Origin: Lachnospiraceae bacterium
GTDB lineage: Bacteria; Bacillota; Clostridia; Lachnospirales; Lachnospiraceae
Direction: 5' to 3'
DNA: 64,000 nt
Assembly (NCBI GenBank): GCA_902363825.1
Contig: CABJBK010000004.1
Location: 124,001 to 188,000 of the forward strand
In this document: one piece after another, positions 52,255-60,712 of the stretch
Layout: every line of letters starts with the position of its first letter
How positions within the stretch are numbered: position 1 is the stretch's first letter
Made by a program: the position numbers and the translations under genes
The notes under the pieces: generated by a model
The model's database searches: none
Seen by the model: the letters and a program-made list of their open reading frames with translations, nothing else
Told to the model about the DNA's origin: nothing

Positions 52255-53652
52255 TTACTTTTTCTTGTAATTAGTATAACCTTTTTGTTCATGCGGATGC
52301 GCTGCCCATAACTTATCCGCAGTTCCCTGCCACTCTTTTGCGTATTCCACGCATTTTCCACACAGATGCTCTACCGGTTCTACTTCTTCTACGTCTGTAG
52401 AGTGCGCTCCACTTTCGTGAACCATCTTCTGTAAGAGTTCCGGATTCTCAAGCATCGGGCACGGACGAAGCATGTTCTCATTGAACGGCTGACCGTCTCT
52501 GTATGCCATGAAAAGCGGCTGTTTCAGACATTCTAACAGGCTCTTCTCGCGGATATTCGCTCCTGAGTAATGGATGAATACACACGGCTCCACATCACCC
52601 TTCGGATTGATATGACAGTAATTTCTTCCTCCGGCGATACATCCTCCGACATATTCACCATCGTTCTGGAAGTCCATAACGAAGATTTCCTTACCACCTT
52701 CAAATCCACGGACTTCACGGATTCTGTGGTAAATATATTCTCTCTGCTCTTTGGTCGGCATCAGTTCAGGAGATGCTTTCATACCTACCGGCATCAGATG
52801 GAAATACCATGCGAAACGGCTTCCGTGCTCGATCAGCAGATCAAAGAACTCATCGCTTGTTACGGCATCCATGTTCTTGGATGTATAACATACGGAGTTA
52901 CCAAAGATCAGTCCGTTTTCATGAAGCAGATCCATTGCCGCGATAACCTTGTCGAATACACCGTTTCCTCTACGGAAATCGTTGGTGTCCTCAAATCCTT
53001 CCAGACTGATGGAAAGGGAAAGGTTTCCGACACGTTTCATATCATCACAGAATTTCTGGTCAACCAGTGTACCGTTTGTGTAGCTGTGGAATGCACATTC
53101 ATTGTGCTTCTCGCACAGTTTGATCAGATCCGCTTTGCGGACTAATGGTTCTCCACCGGTAAACATATAGAAATAAATTCCAAGTTCTTTTCCCTGTGTA
53201 ACAATGCTGTCCAGCTCATCAAATGTCAGATTTAACTTGTTACCGTACTCTGCTGCCCAGCATCCGGTACAGTGCAGATTACATGCGCTGGTCGGATCCA
53301 TCAGGATCAGCCACGGGATATTGCAGTTATGCACTTCTCTCATCTTACGGATCGTCTTGGTTCCGCAGAATGCTGCCTGATAACCTAAATTCAGTGCTGT
53401 CATTTTCGCAACATGCGGATCTGTCTCATCCAAAAGACGGTTCACATATCTCATCCATTTCTGATCCGGGTTCTGGATCATCTTTCTTGCGCCGTCGTAT
53501 GCAGCAGCCTGAAAGTTGTCACCCATAAATTTCTGTGCCAGATCAACGATCTGAAGCAGTCCTTTTTCACGGTCTTTATTAATATGCTTTAATGCCACAT
53601 CGATTGCCGCACTAAATGCTTTTCTTTCAACTGCCTGTGTTAATTTTGCCAT
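52255..53652 (-). CDS. radical SAM/SPASM-like protein
   Basis: 465 residues from ATG 53652, chosen because GGAGG lies 10 bases upstream and overlaps the earlier in-frame ATG. Radical SAM core: MDPTSACNLHCTGCW (4Fe-4S CxxxCxxC), YMFTGGEPLVRKADLI, LSLSISLEGFEDTNDF. The C-terminal region has Cys clusters (GGCIAGGRNYCHINPKGDVE, PCPMLENPE, HLCGKCVEYA) like SPASM/auxiliary cluster sites. N-terminal ~105 residues are helical. The substrate is unknown; the operon with a lipid-flippase-like protein and an LtaS-like enzyme suggests envelope lipid or peptide modification. Confidence 0.85.
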   Translation of the reverse strand: MAKLTQAVERKAFSAAIDVALKHINKDREKGLLQIVDLAQKFMGDNFQAAAYDGARKMIQNPDQKWMRYVNRLLDETDPHVAKMTALNLGYQAAFCGTKTIRKMREVHNCNIPWLILMDPTSACNLHCTGCWAAEYGNKLNLTFDELDSIVTQGKELGIYFYMFTGGEPLVRKADLIKLCEKHNECAFHSYTNGTLVDQKFCDDMKRVGNLSLSISLEGFEDTNDFRRGNGVFDKVIAAMDLLHENGLIFGNSVCYTSKNMDAVTSDEFFDLLIEHGSRFAWYFHLMPVGMKASPELMPTKEQREYIYHRIREVRGFEGGKEIFVMDFQNDGEYVGGCIAGGRNYCHINPKGDVEPCVFIHYSGANIREKSLLECLKQPLFMAYRDGQPFNENMLRPCPMLENPELLQKMVHESGAHSTDVEEVEPVEHLCGKCVEYAKEWQGTADKLWAAHPHEQKGYTNYKKK

Positions 53653-53855
53653 CTCACAAACCTCCATGCTCTTCCTTTAACTTTTGAATAAATCTAGGTG
53701 TCAGTATATGTAAATATAATTCACATGAACATATGCAATCACATTTTTATGTATTCCTGCAATATACATTTTCACCATTTTGTCAATTTCAATATACAAA
53801 AGTCTGACTTTGTAGCAGCTTTTTCTTTTGCTTATGTGCAACGCCGCTACATGGA

Positions 53856-53883
53856 ATTATACCTAAAATCAAACTTTTGTCAA
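53856..53883 (-). promoter_or_regulatory. sigma-70 promoter of the radical SAM operon
   Basis: Minus strand: TTGACA (53878-53883), 16-base spacer ending AGG, TATAAT (53856-53861). Exact consensus hexamers, about 200 bases before the ATG at 53652, in the 315-base gap between divergent genes. I see no other gene in that gap. Confidence 0.7.
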
Positions 53884-53893
53884 TAAATCATTC

Positions 53894-53922
53894 CTCAAAT
53901 GCACACATTATTGTGGTATACT
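53894..53922 (+). promoter_or_regulatory. weak extended -10 promoter of the phospholipase-like gene
   Basis: TGG-TATACT (53914-53922) is an extended -10; the -35 (CTCAAA at 53894) is poor. 45 bases before the ATG at 53968. Confidence 0.35.
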
Positions 53923-53967
53923 GTTTTTGTATGTTTAGCTGTATTTTTTCACGAAAGGAGCATCTTT

Positions 53968-54930
53968 ATGCCGGGATTTACCACACATTACCTATTCGGT
54001 GTTAAAACCTGCCACAGACTTGGCGCTTCCCCGCTCAGACGGGAGCTTATGGAAAACCATACCGCGTTTGGCCTCGGGCTTCAGGGACCGGATATTTTCT
54101 TTTATGATCTTCCTTCTTATGTTATCTATAAAAATAACATCGGCTCTGTCGCGCACACGACCGACACCGGGAAATTTCTGTTTTTCCTGCTTCAGAGCCG
54201 TTTTTTATTCCCGAAAGGAAAAAAACGTCAGATCGCGGAGAGCTATATTGCCGGCTTTATCGGGCATTATCTTCTCGACACCACCTGCCACCCTTATGTA
54301 TACGACCGCTCGAAAAGCTGCTCGGACAGTGCCACCGCTTTCGCGCCGCATGTATATCTGGAGACCGACATTGATACCGCGTTTCTGCGCCATTATAAAA
54401 AAAAGCTGCCTTCGGAATTCTATCAGGAGCGCACCATCGCTTTAAGCCAAACCGGACATTTTGTGATCGCGAAGATCCTGCACCACTGCTACTCCAATGT
54501 ATATCCGAATCTCCATGTGTCTTTTCAGACGACGCTGCGCGCGACTTATTTCATGCCGCTTGCCGCAGGACTTTTGCATGATAACACCGGAAAAAAGAAG
54601 GCGCTTGCCAGAAAGTGTGAGGGACTTCTGTTCGGTTATCCGTATTTCTCCGCCCTGATCCCGAGTGATTTCCTTCAATTTTCGGCGGATCCTTTAAATC
54701 AGGCGCACCGCCCCTGGAAAAATCCGTGGAACGAAAATGCGGTCTCCACAGCCTCTTTCCCGTCGCTCTTCTCCTCTGCGTCACGCCGCTACGCCGGATA
54801 CTTAAAACGGCTGGACGAGCTGTTTTCCTGCAAAAACGAAGCTGTGCTTCCAATATTGGAGGGCAGACTACTTGCCGACCTCGGAAATAAATCCTACCAC
54901 AGTGGCATGGACTGTCGTATCCCAAGTTAG
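53968..54930 (+). CDS. zinc-dependent phospholipase C-like protein
   Basis: 320 residues from ATG 53968 (GAAAGGAG eight bases upstream). Zn_dep_PLPC-like: MPGFTTHYLFGVKTCHRLG, FGLGLQGPDIFFYD, AESYIAGFIGHYLLDTTCHP and FAPHVYLETDIDTAFL; the His and Asp residues in GPDIFF, GHYLLD and HVYLETDID fit the metal ligands. No signal peptide, so it probably acts inside. A family common in Firmicutes, function untested. Ends before a bidirectional terminator. Confidence 0.8.
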   Translation: MPGFTTHYLFGVKTCHRLGASPLRRELMENHTAFGLGLQGPDIFFYDLPSYVIYKNNIGSVAHTTDTGKFLFFLLQSRFLFPKGKKRQIAESYIAGFIGHYLLDTTCHPYVYDRSKSCSDSATAFAPHVYLETDIDTAFLRHYKKKLPSEFYQERTIALSQTGHFVIAKILHHCYSNVYPNLHVSFQTTLRATYFMPLAAGLLHDNTGKKKALARKCEGLLFGYPYFSALIPSDFLQFSADPLNQAHRPWKNPWNENAVSTASFPSLFSSASRRYAGYLKRLDELFSCKNEAVLPILEGRLLADLGNKSYHSGMDCRIPS

Positions 54931-54950
54931 GCCACGCTTGTTGCTAATGC

Positions 54951-54996
54951 AAAAACGCCTTTCGGACACTTTTTCTGATCCGAAAGGCGTTTTTTC
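54951..54996. terminator. bidirectional terminator
   Basis: AAAACGCCTTTCGGA pairs with TCCGAAAGGCGTTTT, T-run on both strands. Between the convergent phospholipase-like and dehydrogenase genes. Confidence 0.85.
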
Positions 54997-55004
54997 TTCT
55001 CATT

Positions 55005-55937
55005 TTATTCAAAAAATTCTCTGATCTGATGCAAAACAATATCCATAAGCCCGGTTCTTGCCTCAACACTCGCCCAGGCGATGTGAGGCGTGATGAACAG
55101 CCTGTTACTGTCTTTGATCTCACGCAGCGGATTATCCTCCCGCATTGGCTCAGCACTTAAAACATCCAGGCCCGCCGCTGCAATCTGTCCACATTTTAAC
55201 GCTTCCGCAAGATCTTTTTCCACAACGATCGGCCCTCTTCCCACATTTAAAAAGACTGCCGTGGGTTTCATTTTTTCAAATGCCTCCCGGTTCATCAGAC
55301 CGCGTGTCGCGTCCGTAAGTGGTGCATGCACGGAAACGATGTCCGACTCTCTTAACAGCGTATCCAGATCGGTCCGCTCGTATCCCGGCTGCGTATTCTT
55401 TCCGGATGTGGAATAGTAGATCACATGACAGCCGAATGCCTTCGCGAGATCCGCAACCCGTCTTCCGATCGCGCCAAGCCCGATGATGCCCCAGGTCTTT
55501 CCGCTGATCTCATGAAACACATTGCCAAAATGCGAGAACGAGCGATCCCCGATGTACTGTTCTGTTTTGACATAATCATCATAGTAGCGCAGCTTCTCGT
55601 ACAGATAAAAAAATAACGCAAAAGTATGCTGTGCCACACTCTCTGTGGAATATCCAGCTACGTTCCGCCAGGCGATCCCGCGTTTTTCCAGATAATCTTT
55701 ATCCAGATTATCGGTGCCTGTCGCCGTCACACAGACCAGTTTCAGATTTTTTGCTTTTTTCAATGTCGTCTCATTGATCGGTATCTTGTTGATCACGACC
55801 ACATCCGCATCCGTGATCCGCTCCGCCGCCTCTTCGGACGTGGAATAGTCATACCGCTTTACTTCTCCAAGCGCATCAAAGCCGGACAGATCGATGTCCG
55901 CCCCGATCGATGCCGCATCCAGAAATACGATCTTCAT
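55005..55937 (-). CDS. D-2-hydroxyacid dehydrogenase
   Basis: 310 residues. NAD-binding TWGIIGLGAIGRRVADLAKA, catalytic Arg in LNVGRGPIVVEKDL, Glu in AGLDVLSAEPM, and His in RLFITPHIAWASVEAR. Typical hydroxypyruvate/glycerate dehydrogenase (HprA-like) or lactate-type enzyme. ATG overlaps the GPH transporter stop by 4 bases, so the pair probably handles an imported hydroxy acid or sugar acid. Confidence 0.85.
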   Translation of the reverse strand: MKIVFLDAASIGADIDLSGFDALGEVKRYDYSTSEEAAERITDADVVVINKIPINETTLKKAKNLKLVCVTATGTDNLDKDYLEKRGIAWRNVAGYSTESVAQHTFALFFYLYEKLRYYDDYVKTEQYIGDRSFSHFGNVFHEISGKTWGIIGLGAIGRRVADLAKAFGCHVIYYSTSGKNTQPGYERTDLDTLLRESDIVSVHAPLTDATRGLMNREAFEKMKPTAVFLNVGRGPIVVEKDLAEALKCGQIAAAGLDVLSAEPMREDNPLREIKDSNRLFITPHIAWASVEARTGLMDIVLHQIREFFE

Positions 55938-57397
55938 TTCTTTTTTTCTCCTTCCGTGTCACCAAGTTTTTTCGCGATCTCCTTCATGGTCTTCATATCC
56001 AGGCTGTAAAAATGCATGGACAACAGTGAGATGACCCATCCTATGATCGGGACAATGCAGAATAAAAAGATCGTTGTCCACTTTAAGACCGGTGTCAGCG
56101 TATCCTCGATCTGCGGGAAACGGCTGTTGTAACCGATCGCAAGCATGACCAGTCCGACAAACGCTGTTCCGAGCGCCGCAAATACTTTATCCACGAAGGA
56201 AAACAGCGCCCCCATAAGTCCCGGCACAAATTTTCCGCTGCGGTACTGCTCATAATCGGAGCAGTCCGCGATCATCGGCACCACCATATTGTTTGTGATG
56301 GACTTACAGCCATTGAGCAGTACATAGACCACGAAAAACGCTATGCTGATCGCGTTAATTTTATGTAGACCGAAATTCACGGTGTTGATACTATCCTGCA
56401 GGAGGACAACGATCATAACCACCTGAAACACAATCCCGAAATAAGTAAACAGCACGAGTGCCTTCTTCTGTCCCATCCGCTGTGCCACCTTGATCCCGGC
56501 AGCAACAACGATAAGGGTCGGCACCGCCGTGATCACACCGATCAGTCCCGCAATGCCATAATTCTGCATCAGTATGCCATAGAGCATGACGCCCACGGTG
56601 GTATGCCCGTAAACCGTCGCGGCAAATTTGTTGGAACACGCCGCAAGGATCAGCATATCGATCGGCTTGTTGTTTTTTATGATCTCAAGATAATCCCTTA
56701 CCCGGATCTTCTGTTTCTTATGTCTGCGGTAATTCTCCGCCCGGTCCTTGTTCCAGATCCCGATGATCGCGCCCGCCGTGCAGAGCGCTGAGAGAACGAT
56801 CACCCAGAGCGCGTATTCATGGTACAGCTTTACATTGGTATAGCCGCCATATTTCGGAACGAGGTAATTTGCCGCCAAAAGGATGCTTCCTCCATACGCC
56901 GCCATGATAAAAACCGAATCAAAGCAGGTGGAAAGCGGCCGCTTCGCCGGATTGTTCGTGATGACTGCCTGCGCGGACTTGCCGACTACTGTCTGAAGGG
57001 TATACCCGATCACGAACAATGCGTACACCACGATAAAATAAATGATACGAAACGGTTTCGGAATGTATTCCAGTGTCCCGAACAGCAGTAACGTGCTTCC
57101 CGCCATGATCACGTTGCCCCACAGCATATACGGACGGAATTTTCCGTGCTTTCCCTTGGCACGATCCAGCAGGAATCCGGCTATCGGATCCGTCACTCCG
57201 TCAAATACATTCAATACCGTCAGGAGAAAAGAGATCAAAACCACGCTGAATCCGGCTATGGAATTCGCGTAATAAGACGCGTATCCCATCAACGCGAGAT
57301 AGAGGTTCGTCGCCGCGTTGTTCAGCGAAAACAGTGCGATCTGATATATTTTTGCCTCATTATATACAGTTCCTTTTTCTTTTGCGCTTTTTTCCAT
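55934..57397 (-). CDS. GPH-family cation:sugar symporter
   Basis: 487 residues, ~12 transmembrane segments. GPH/MelB-like: NVFDGVTDPIAGFLLDRAKG then KHGKFRPYMLWG, the conserved cytoplasmic loop, and MIADCSDYEQYRSGKFVPGL. Imports glycosides, pentosides or hexuronides with Na or H. Translationally coupled to the dehydrogenase. Start after GGAGATAAGGAAG. Confidence 0.85.
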   Translation of the reverse strand: MEKSAKEKGTVYNEAKIYQIALFSLNNAATNLYLALMGYASYYANSIAGFSVVLISFLLTVLNVFDGVTDPIAGFLLDRAKGKHGKFRPYMLWGNVIMAGSTLLLFGTLEYIPKPFRIIYFIVVYALFVIGYTLQTVVGKSAQAVITNNPAKRPLSTCFDSVFIMAAYGGSILLAANYLVPKYGGYTNVKLYHEYALWVIVLSALCTAGAIIGIWNKDRAENYRRHKKQKIRVRDYLEIIKNNKPIDMLILAACSNKFAATVYGHTTVGVMLYGILMQNYGIAGLIGVITAVPTLIVVAAGIKVAQRMGQKKALVLFTYFGIVFQVVMIVVLLQDSINTVNFGLHKINAISIAFFVVYVLLNGCKSITNNMVVPMIADCSDYEQYRSGKFVPGLMGALFSFVDKVFAALGTAFVGLVMLAIGYNSRFPQIEDTLTPVLKWTTIFLFCIVPIIGWVISLLSMHFYSLDMKTMKEIAKKLGDTEGEKKK

Positions 57398-57429
57398 CTT
57401 CCTTATCTCCGCTGCAAAAATGGTGTCCG

Positions 57430-58281
57430 TTAAGCTTCGAGATATTCTTTGAGTTCCGGCAGCAGAAGTCTGGTCTCATTATAGCCCTGATCATAGAGCC
57501 GCTCGAGTTTGTCCATATTCCGCTCTGCCCTGCCGATGCCGTAGGTATCTTCCGGCGCAATGATAAAGACTTTTCCTTCTTTTTCCAGCTCTTTCAGTTC
57601 ATCCAGGCATGCGTTATACTTATCCGCACGCGCGAGCATTGCCTCCGCCACCTTGGGATATCTGCAGTACATCTTGCTGAAAAGCTTCGTGGAACGATCC
57701 GTTCCCTTGCGGTAATCCCTCGTCTGGGTCAGCACGACGATATTTTTGTCACAGCCGGCCTCTATCGCCTTTTTATATGGAATGGAGTCCGCCACACCGC
57801 CGTCCACATAATAGTGATGGCCAACCTTCACCGGCTGAAACAGCAGCGGGAGCGCGCAGCTCGCCACTACCGTTGTAAATTTACGGTCATCGCGTGGAAC
57901 CGGCAGGTATTCCGCTTTTCCGGTATGGATATTGGTTGCGACCGCGACCACTTCTCCCGGGAACGCGGCAAAGGTATCATAATCAAACGGTACCAGCTTT
58001 TCCGGTATTTCTCCAAAAATAAAATCTACATTAAAAAAATTACGTTCACTTCGATTGAGCAGATGTGACATCCCCATATAACGCTTGTCCTTGACATATT
58101 CTCTGGCAATTTTTAAATTCCGGCCCTTCTGCTTTGATATATAAGATGTCCCATAAGCCATTCCGGCAGAAACTCCGATAAAGTAATCCGGCATGATCTC
58201 CCCGTCCAACAACGCATCCATCACTCCGCAGGAAAAGATCGCCCTGTTTGCTCCGCCTTCCATTGTGATTCCCAGTTTCAT
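57430..58281 (-). CDS. patatin-like phospholipase
   Basis: 283 residues from ATG 58281 (AGGGGAAACAAC upstream). Oxyanion motif EGGANRAIFSCGV, nucleophile GVSAGMAYG (GxSxG), and catalytic Asp in YVDGGVADSIPY. No transmembrane segment or signal. Lipid acyl hydrolase; the YjjU/RssA-like subgroup. Overlaps a long open frame on the opposite strand that is only its shadow. Confidence 0.87.
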   Translation of the reverse strand: MKLGITMEGGANRAIFSCGVMDALLDGEIMPDYFIGVSAGMAYGTSYISKQKGRNLKIAREYVKDKRYMGMSHLLNRSERNFFNVDFIFGEIPEKLVPFDYDTFAAFPGEVVAVATNIHTGKAEYLPVPRDDRKFTTVVASCALPLLFQPVKVGHHYYVDGGVADSIPYKKAIEAGCDKNIVVLTQTRDYRKGTDRSTKLFSKMYCRYPKVAEAMLARADKYNACLDELKELEKEGKVFIIAPEDTYGIGRAERNMDKLERLYDQGYNETRLLLPELKEYLEA

Positions 58282-58399
58282 GTTGTTTCCCCTTTCTTTA
58301 TGCCTCAATCGCTATGATTATAGCACATTCTTCCCAAAATAAACTATTTGTAATCCTTAATTTTTTGTAAACATTTCCCTTAAAACAGTTAAAAATAAA

Positions 58400-58428
58400 T
58401 AAAAAAACGGGACAGCCTCCGCTGTCCC
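58400..58428 (-). terminator. terminator of the NfeD gene
   Basis: GGGACAGC (58409-58416), 4-base loop, GCTGTCCC, then T-run on the minus strand. 20 bases past the NfeD stop. Confidence 0.8.
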
Positions 58429-58447
58429 AAAACTTTTCTTAAATTTC

Positions 58448-58894
58448 TTATTTCTGGCTCTCCGCTTCGACTGCCCGCAGGATCAGTTTCACGCCGGAGA
58501 TCTCCACTACTTCGCCCCGCATGCCTGCTTCCAGCGTCTGCGCGTCATCCTCCATACGCGCGGTCCATTCCTGTCCGTCCAGATCCGCCGTACCGGTTCC
58601 CGCAAGATTATCCACCTTTTCTTTGATCAGTACCTGCTTTCCGATCGCGCTCTCATAGTTCGTCCGGACACGTCCCGGTTTGACGCATTTTACAACAAAC
58701 GGCCGGGTGAAAAACAGTAACACCAGTGACACCGCAAAAAATGCCGCGACCTGCCATCCGATGTCTACGCCAAGCGCCGCTAAGATCAGTGCGACCAGCG
58801 CGCCTCCCGCAAACCATATTGTCGCGAGGCCAACCGTAATAAATTCAATTATCAGAAATACAATTAACAGTACAATCCATGTAATAACGACCAT
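58448..58894 (-). CDS. NfeD family protein (short form)
   Basis: 148 residues from ATG 58894 (GGGAGGAGTTAT upstream). Three transmembrane segments (VVITWIVLLIVFLIIEFITV, then LVALILAALG and VAAFFAVSLVLLFF), then an OB-fold domain (IGKQVLIKEKVDNLAGTGTA to VKLILRAVE). NfeD proteins partner with flotillin-like SPFH proteins in membrane domains; none is encoded within this window. Confidence 0.88.
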   Translation of the reverse strand: MVVITWIVLLIVFLIIEFITVGLATIWFAGGALVALILAALGVDIGWQVAAFFAVSLVLLFFTRPFVVKCVKPGRVRTNYESAIGKQVLIKEKVDNLAGTGTADLDGQEWTARMEDDAQTLEAGMRGEVVEISGVKLILRAVEAESQK

Positions 58895-58988
58895 ATAACT
58901 CCTCCCTGAACTTTTCACACGAATTTTTCTTTTTTCAGATTCAGTATATCTGATTTTTCCTGTAAATGCAATGTGGTAAAATTTTCTC

Positions 58989-59017
58989 TTGCATTTCACG
59001 CATAAAGGATGTAGTAT
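58989..59017 (+). promoter_or_regulatory. promoter of the hemolysin III gene
   Basis: TTGCAT (58989-58994), 17-base spacer, TAGTAT (59012-59017), 70 bases before ATG 59088. Moderate match. Confidence 0.4.
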
Positions 59018-59087
59018 AGTTATATCTTATATGTAGTATTTAAAACCATGTCAAGTTGTTTTTATTTCTTATAAAGGAGGTCTCACT

Positions 59088-59801
59088 ATGGATATTCATG
59101 CAATAGACACTGTTTCTACGACACAGCGCCCTTTTGATTCCACTACTTTACACACTTTTTCGATCCGCGAACCGGGAAGTGCCATCACCCACGGCATTGC
59201 CATGGTCTTTGCGCTGATCGGCGCTATCCCGCTGATGCGCCGCGCCGTCACAGGCGGCACGGTTACCTGGATCGCAGCTTTCATCTTCTGCGCGAGCATG
59301 ATCCTTTTGTATGGCGCAAGCACTGCGTTTCATACTTTTGATATCAACCCGCGTGTAAACACCATTTTGAAAAAAGCAGATCACATGATGATCTCCGTCT
59401 TTATCGCAGGAAGCTACACACCGATCTGTCTTTTAGTTCTGCCGGAGCCGACCGGGCTCATACTGCTTGCAGTTGTGTGGGGACTCGCGCTTGCCGGTAT
59501 TATAATCAAATCTTTTTTCGTGTTCTGTCCGAAATGGGTTTCTTCTATTTTATATATCGGCATGGGATGGACCTGTCTGCTTGCCCTTGGAACGATCTTC
59601 CGGAACATGGATCCCACCGGTTTCGCTTTCCTGTTTGTCGGCGGACTGATCTACACGATCGGCGGCGTGATCTACGCGTTAAAGCTTCCGGTTTTTGACC
59701 GGCTTCCGAAAAATTTTGGCAATCACGAGATCTTTCATCTGTTTGTCATGGCGGGAAGCCTGTGCCACTACATCGTGATCTACTCCTATGTACTTGCATA
59801 A
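59088..59801 (+). CDS. hemolysin III / PAQR family membrane protein
   Basis: 237 residues, seven transmembrane segments. ITHGIAMVFALIGAIPLM, YGASTAFHTFDI, KADHMMISVFIAGSYTPICL and NHEIFHLFVMAGSLCHYIV carry the conserved His, Ser and Asp of the Zn site in PAQR/HlyIII (TrhA/YqfA) proteins. Hydrolase-like membrane protein linked to membrane homeostasis, not a true hemolysin. Strong ribosome binding site AAAGGAGG. Confidence 0.92.
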   Translation: MDIHAIDTVSTTQRPFDSTTLHTFSIREPGSAITHGIAMVFALIGAIPLMRRAVTGGTVTWIAAFIFCASMILLYGASTAFHTFDINPRVNTILKKADHMMISVFIAGSYTPICLLVLPEPTGLILLAVVWGLALAGIIIKSFFVFCPKWVSSILYIGMGWTCLLALGTIFRNMDPTGFAFLFVGGLIYTIGGVIYALKLPVFDRLPKNFGNHEIFHLFVMAGSLCHYIVIYSYVLA

Positions 59802-59805
59802 AGAA

Positions 59806-59853
59806 AAGAAAAAGATCTGCGCAGACGATCGCCTGCACAGATCTTTCTTTTTG
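59806..59853. terminator. terminator between hemolysin III and lipoprotein genes
   Basis: AAAGATCTGCGCAG and CTGCACAGATCTTT pair (one mismatch) around an 8-base loop; T-rich both sides. Convergent genes. Confidence 0.8.
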
Positions 59854-59872
59854 TCTTTACCGGAAACGTGAT

Positions 59873-60517
59873 TTACATTCCTGCTGTATCGATCAGCGCG
59901 TCATCTAAATCTGTATATCCGTCATCGGTAATGGAGTATACGCCATCTTCGCCAAGTACTTCAACGGTAACGGTCTGCGGATCATTGTAGCTGATCGCAT
60001 CAACTCTTTCCTGAAGTACATCATACATGGTCTGGAATACCAGTTCATTGATCTCATCTTCTGTGGTATCCGGTGTGAGATTTGCCATCTCTTCCATTAC
60101 ACGGTTGGTTACTTCGTCTTCAAGGTCGTCAAACAGACCTGTCATCTGCTCAACTTCAACAGTAACGGTATAACCGTCTTTGTCTTTCATCTTTTCAGCG
60201 CCGGTAACTGTGTATTTTGCTTTCTTGTAAATGTCTTTGTATAATGTTCTGTAATTTTCTGTCAGTTCATCGGAAAGTCCAACTTCGCCCATACCTTCCA
60301 TCATGCTGTCAATGTTGTCTTCATAGTCCTGCTCTGCCTGCTCTTTGGTACGATCTGTCAGTTTCATGTACTGCTCTGTCTCACCTTTGGTCAGCAGATC
60401 CAGACACGCTGTTACATATCCTGCAGCGTCAAATTTTCCGCATCCGGCAACAGTTGCCATTACCATGATTCCTGCGAGACATGTGACGAATACTTTTTTC
60501 ATTTTTGTCATTTTCAT
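59873..60517 (-). CDS. hypothetical lipoprotein
   Basis: 214 residues. A signal peptide with lipobox: MKKVFVTCLAGIMVMATVAG then C-G, cleaved at Cys ~26. The mature part is acidic and helical (TDRTKEQAEQDYEDNIDS, GYTVTVEVEQMTGLFDDLED), similar to DUF5105-like Firmicute lipoproteins. Membrane-anchored outside; function not known. Start ATG after AGGAGAAAGGA. Confidence 0.8.
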   Translation of the reverse strand: MKMTKMKKVFVTCLAGIMVMATVAGCGKFDAAGYVTACLDLLTKGETEQYMKLTDRTKEQAEQDYEDNIDSMMEGMGEVGLSDELTENYRTLYKDIYKKAKYTVTGAEKMKDKDGYTVTVEVEQMTGLFDDLEDEVTNRVMEEMANLTPDTTEDEINELVFQTMYDVLQERVDAISYNDPQTVTVEVLGEDGVYSITDDGYTDLDDALIDTAGM

Positions 60518-60651
60518 TCCTCTTTCTCCTCTACGGTATAATTATTATTTTCTGACTTATAATCAGTCCAGACCAGTATACCAAATGCTGGATTTTTTCG
60601 CAAGGAGTTTCTGACTGATATCCAATGATCCCATGATTCAAAAATTAGCGG

Positions 60652-60680
60652 TTGCATTTTGCCTGTGAGCGCAGTATTTT
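60652..60680 (+). promoter_or_regulatory. promoter of the MFS transporter gene
   Basis: TTGCAT (60652-60657), 17-base spacer, TATTTT (60675-60680), 33 bases before ATG 60713. Confidence 0.4.
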
Positions 60681-60712
60681 AAGATTATTATAAAACATGA
60701 AGGAGAACCACT

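Noticed and set aside
52570..53145. 191-codon open frame on the plus strand
   Set aside because: Antisense to the radical SAM gene, which has all cluster motifs; no domain or start signal.
57334..58068. 244-codon open frame on the plus strand
   Set aside because: It runs antisense to the patatin gene, has no ribosome site and no protein-like pattern; the patatin motifs on the other strand are clear.
59560..59580. GCCGATAT on the minus strand resembling a sigma-28 -10
   Set aside because: It lies within the hemolysin III coding region in antisense, with no downstream gene on that strand nearby.
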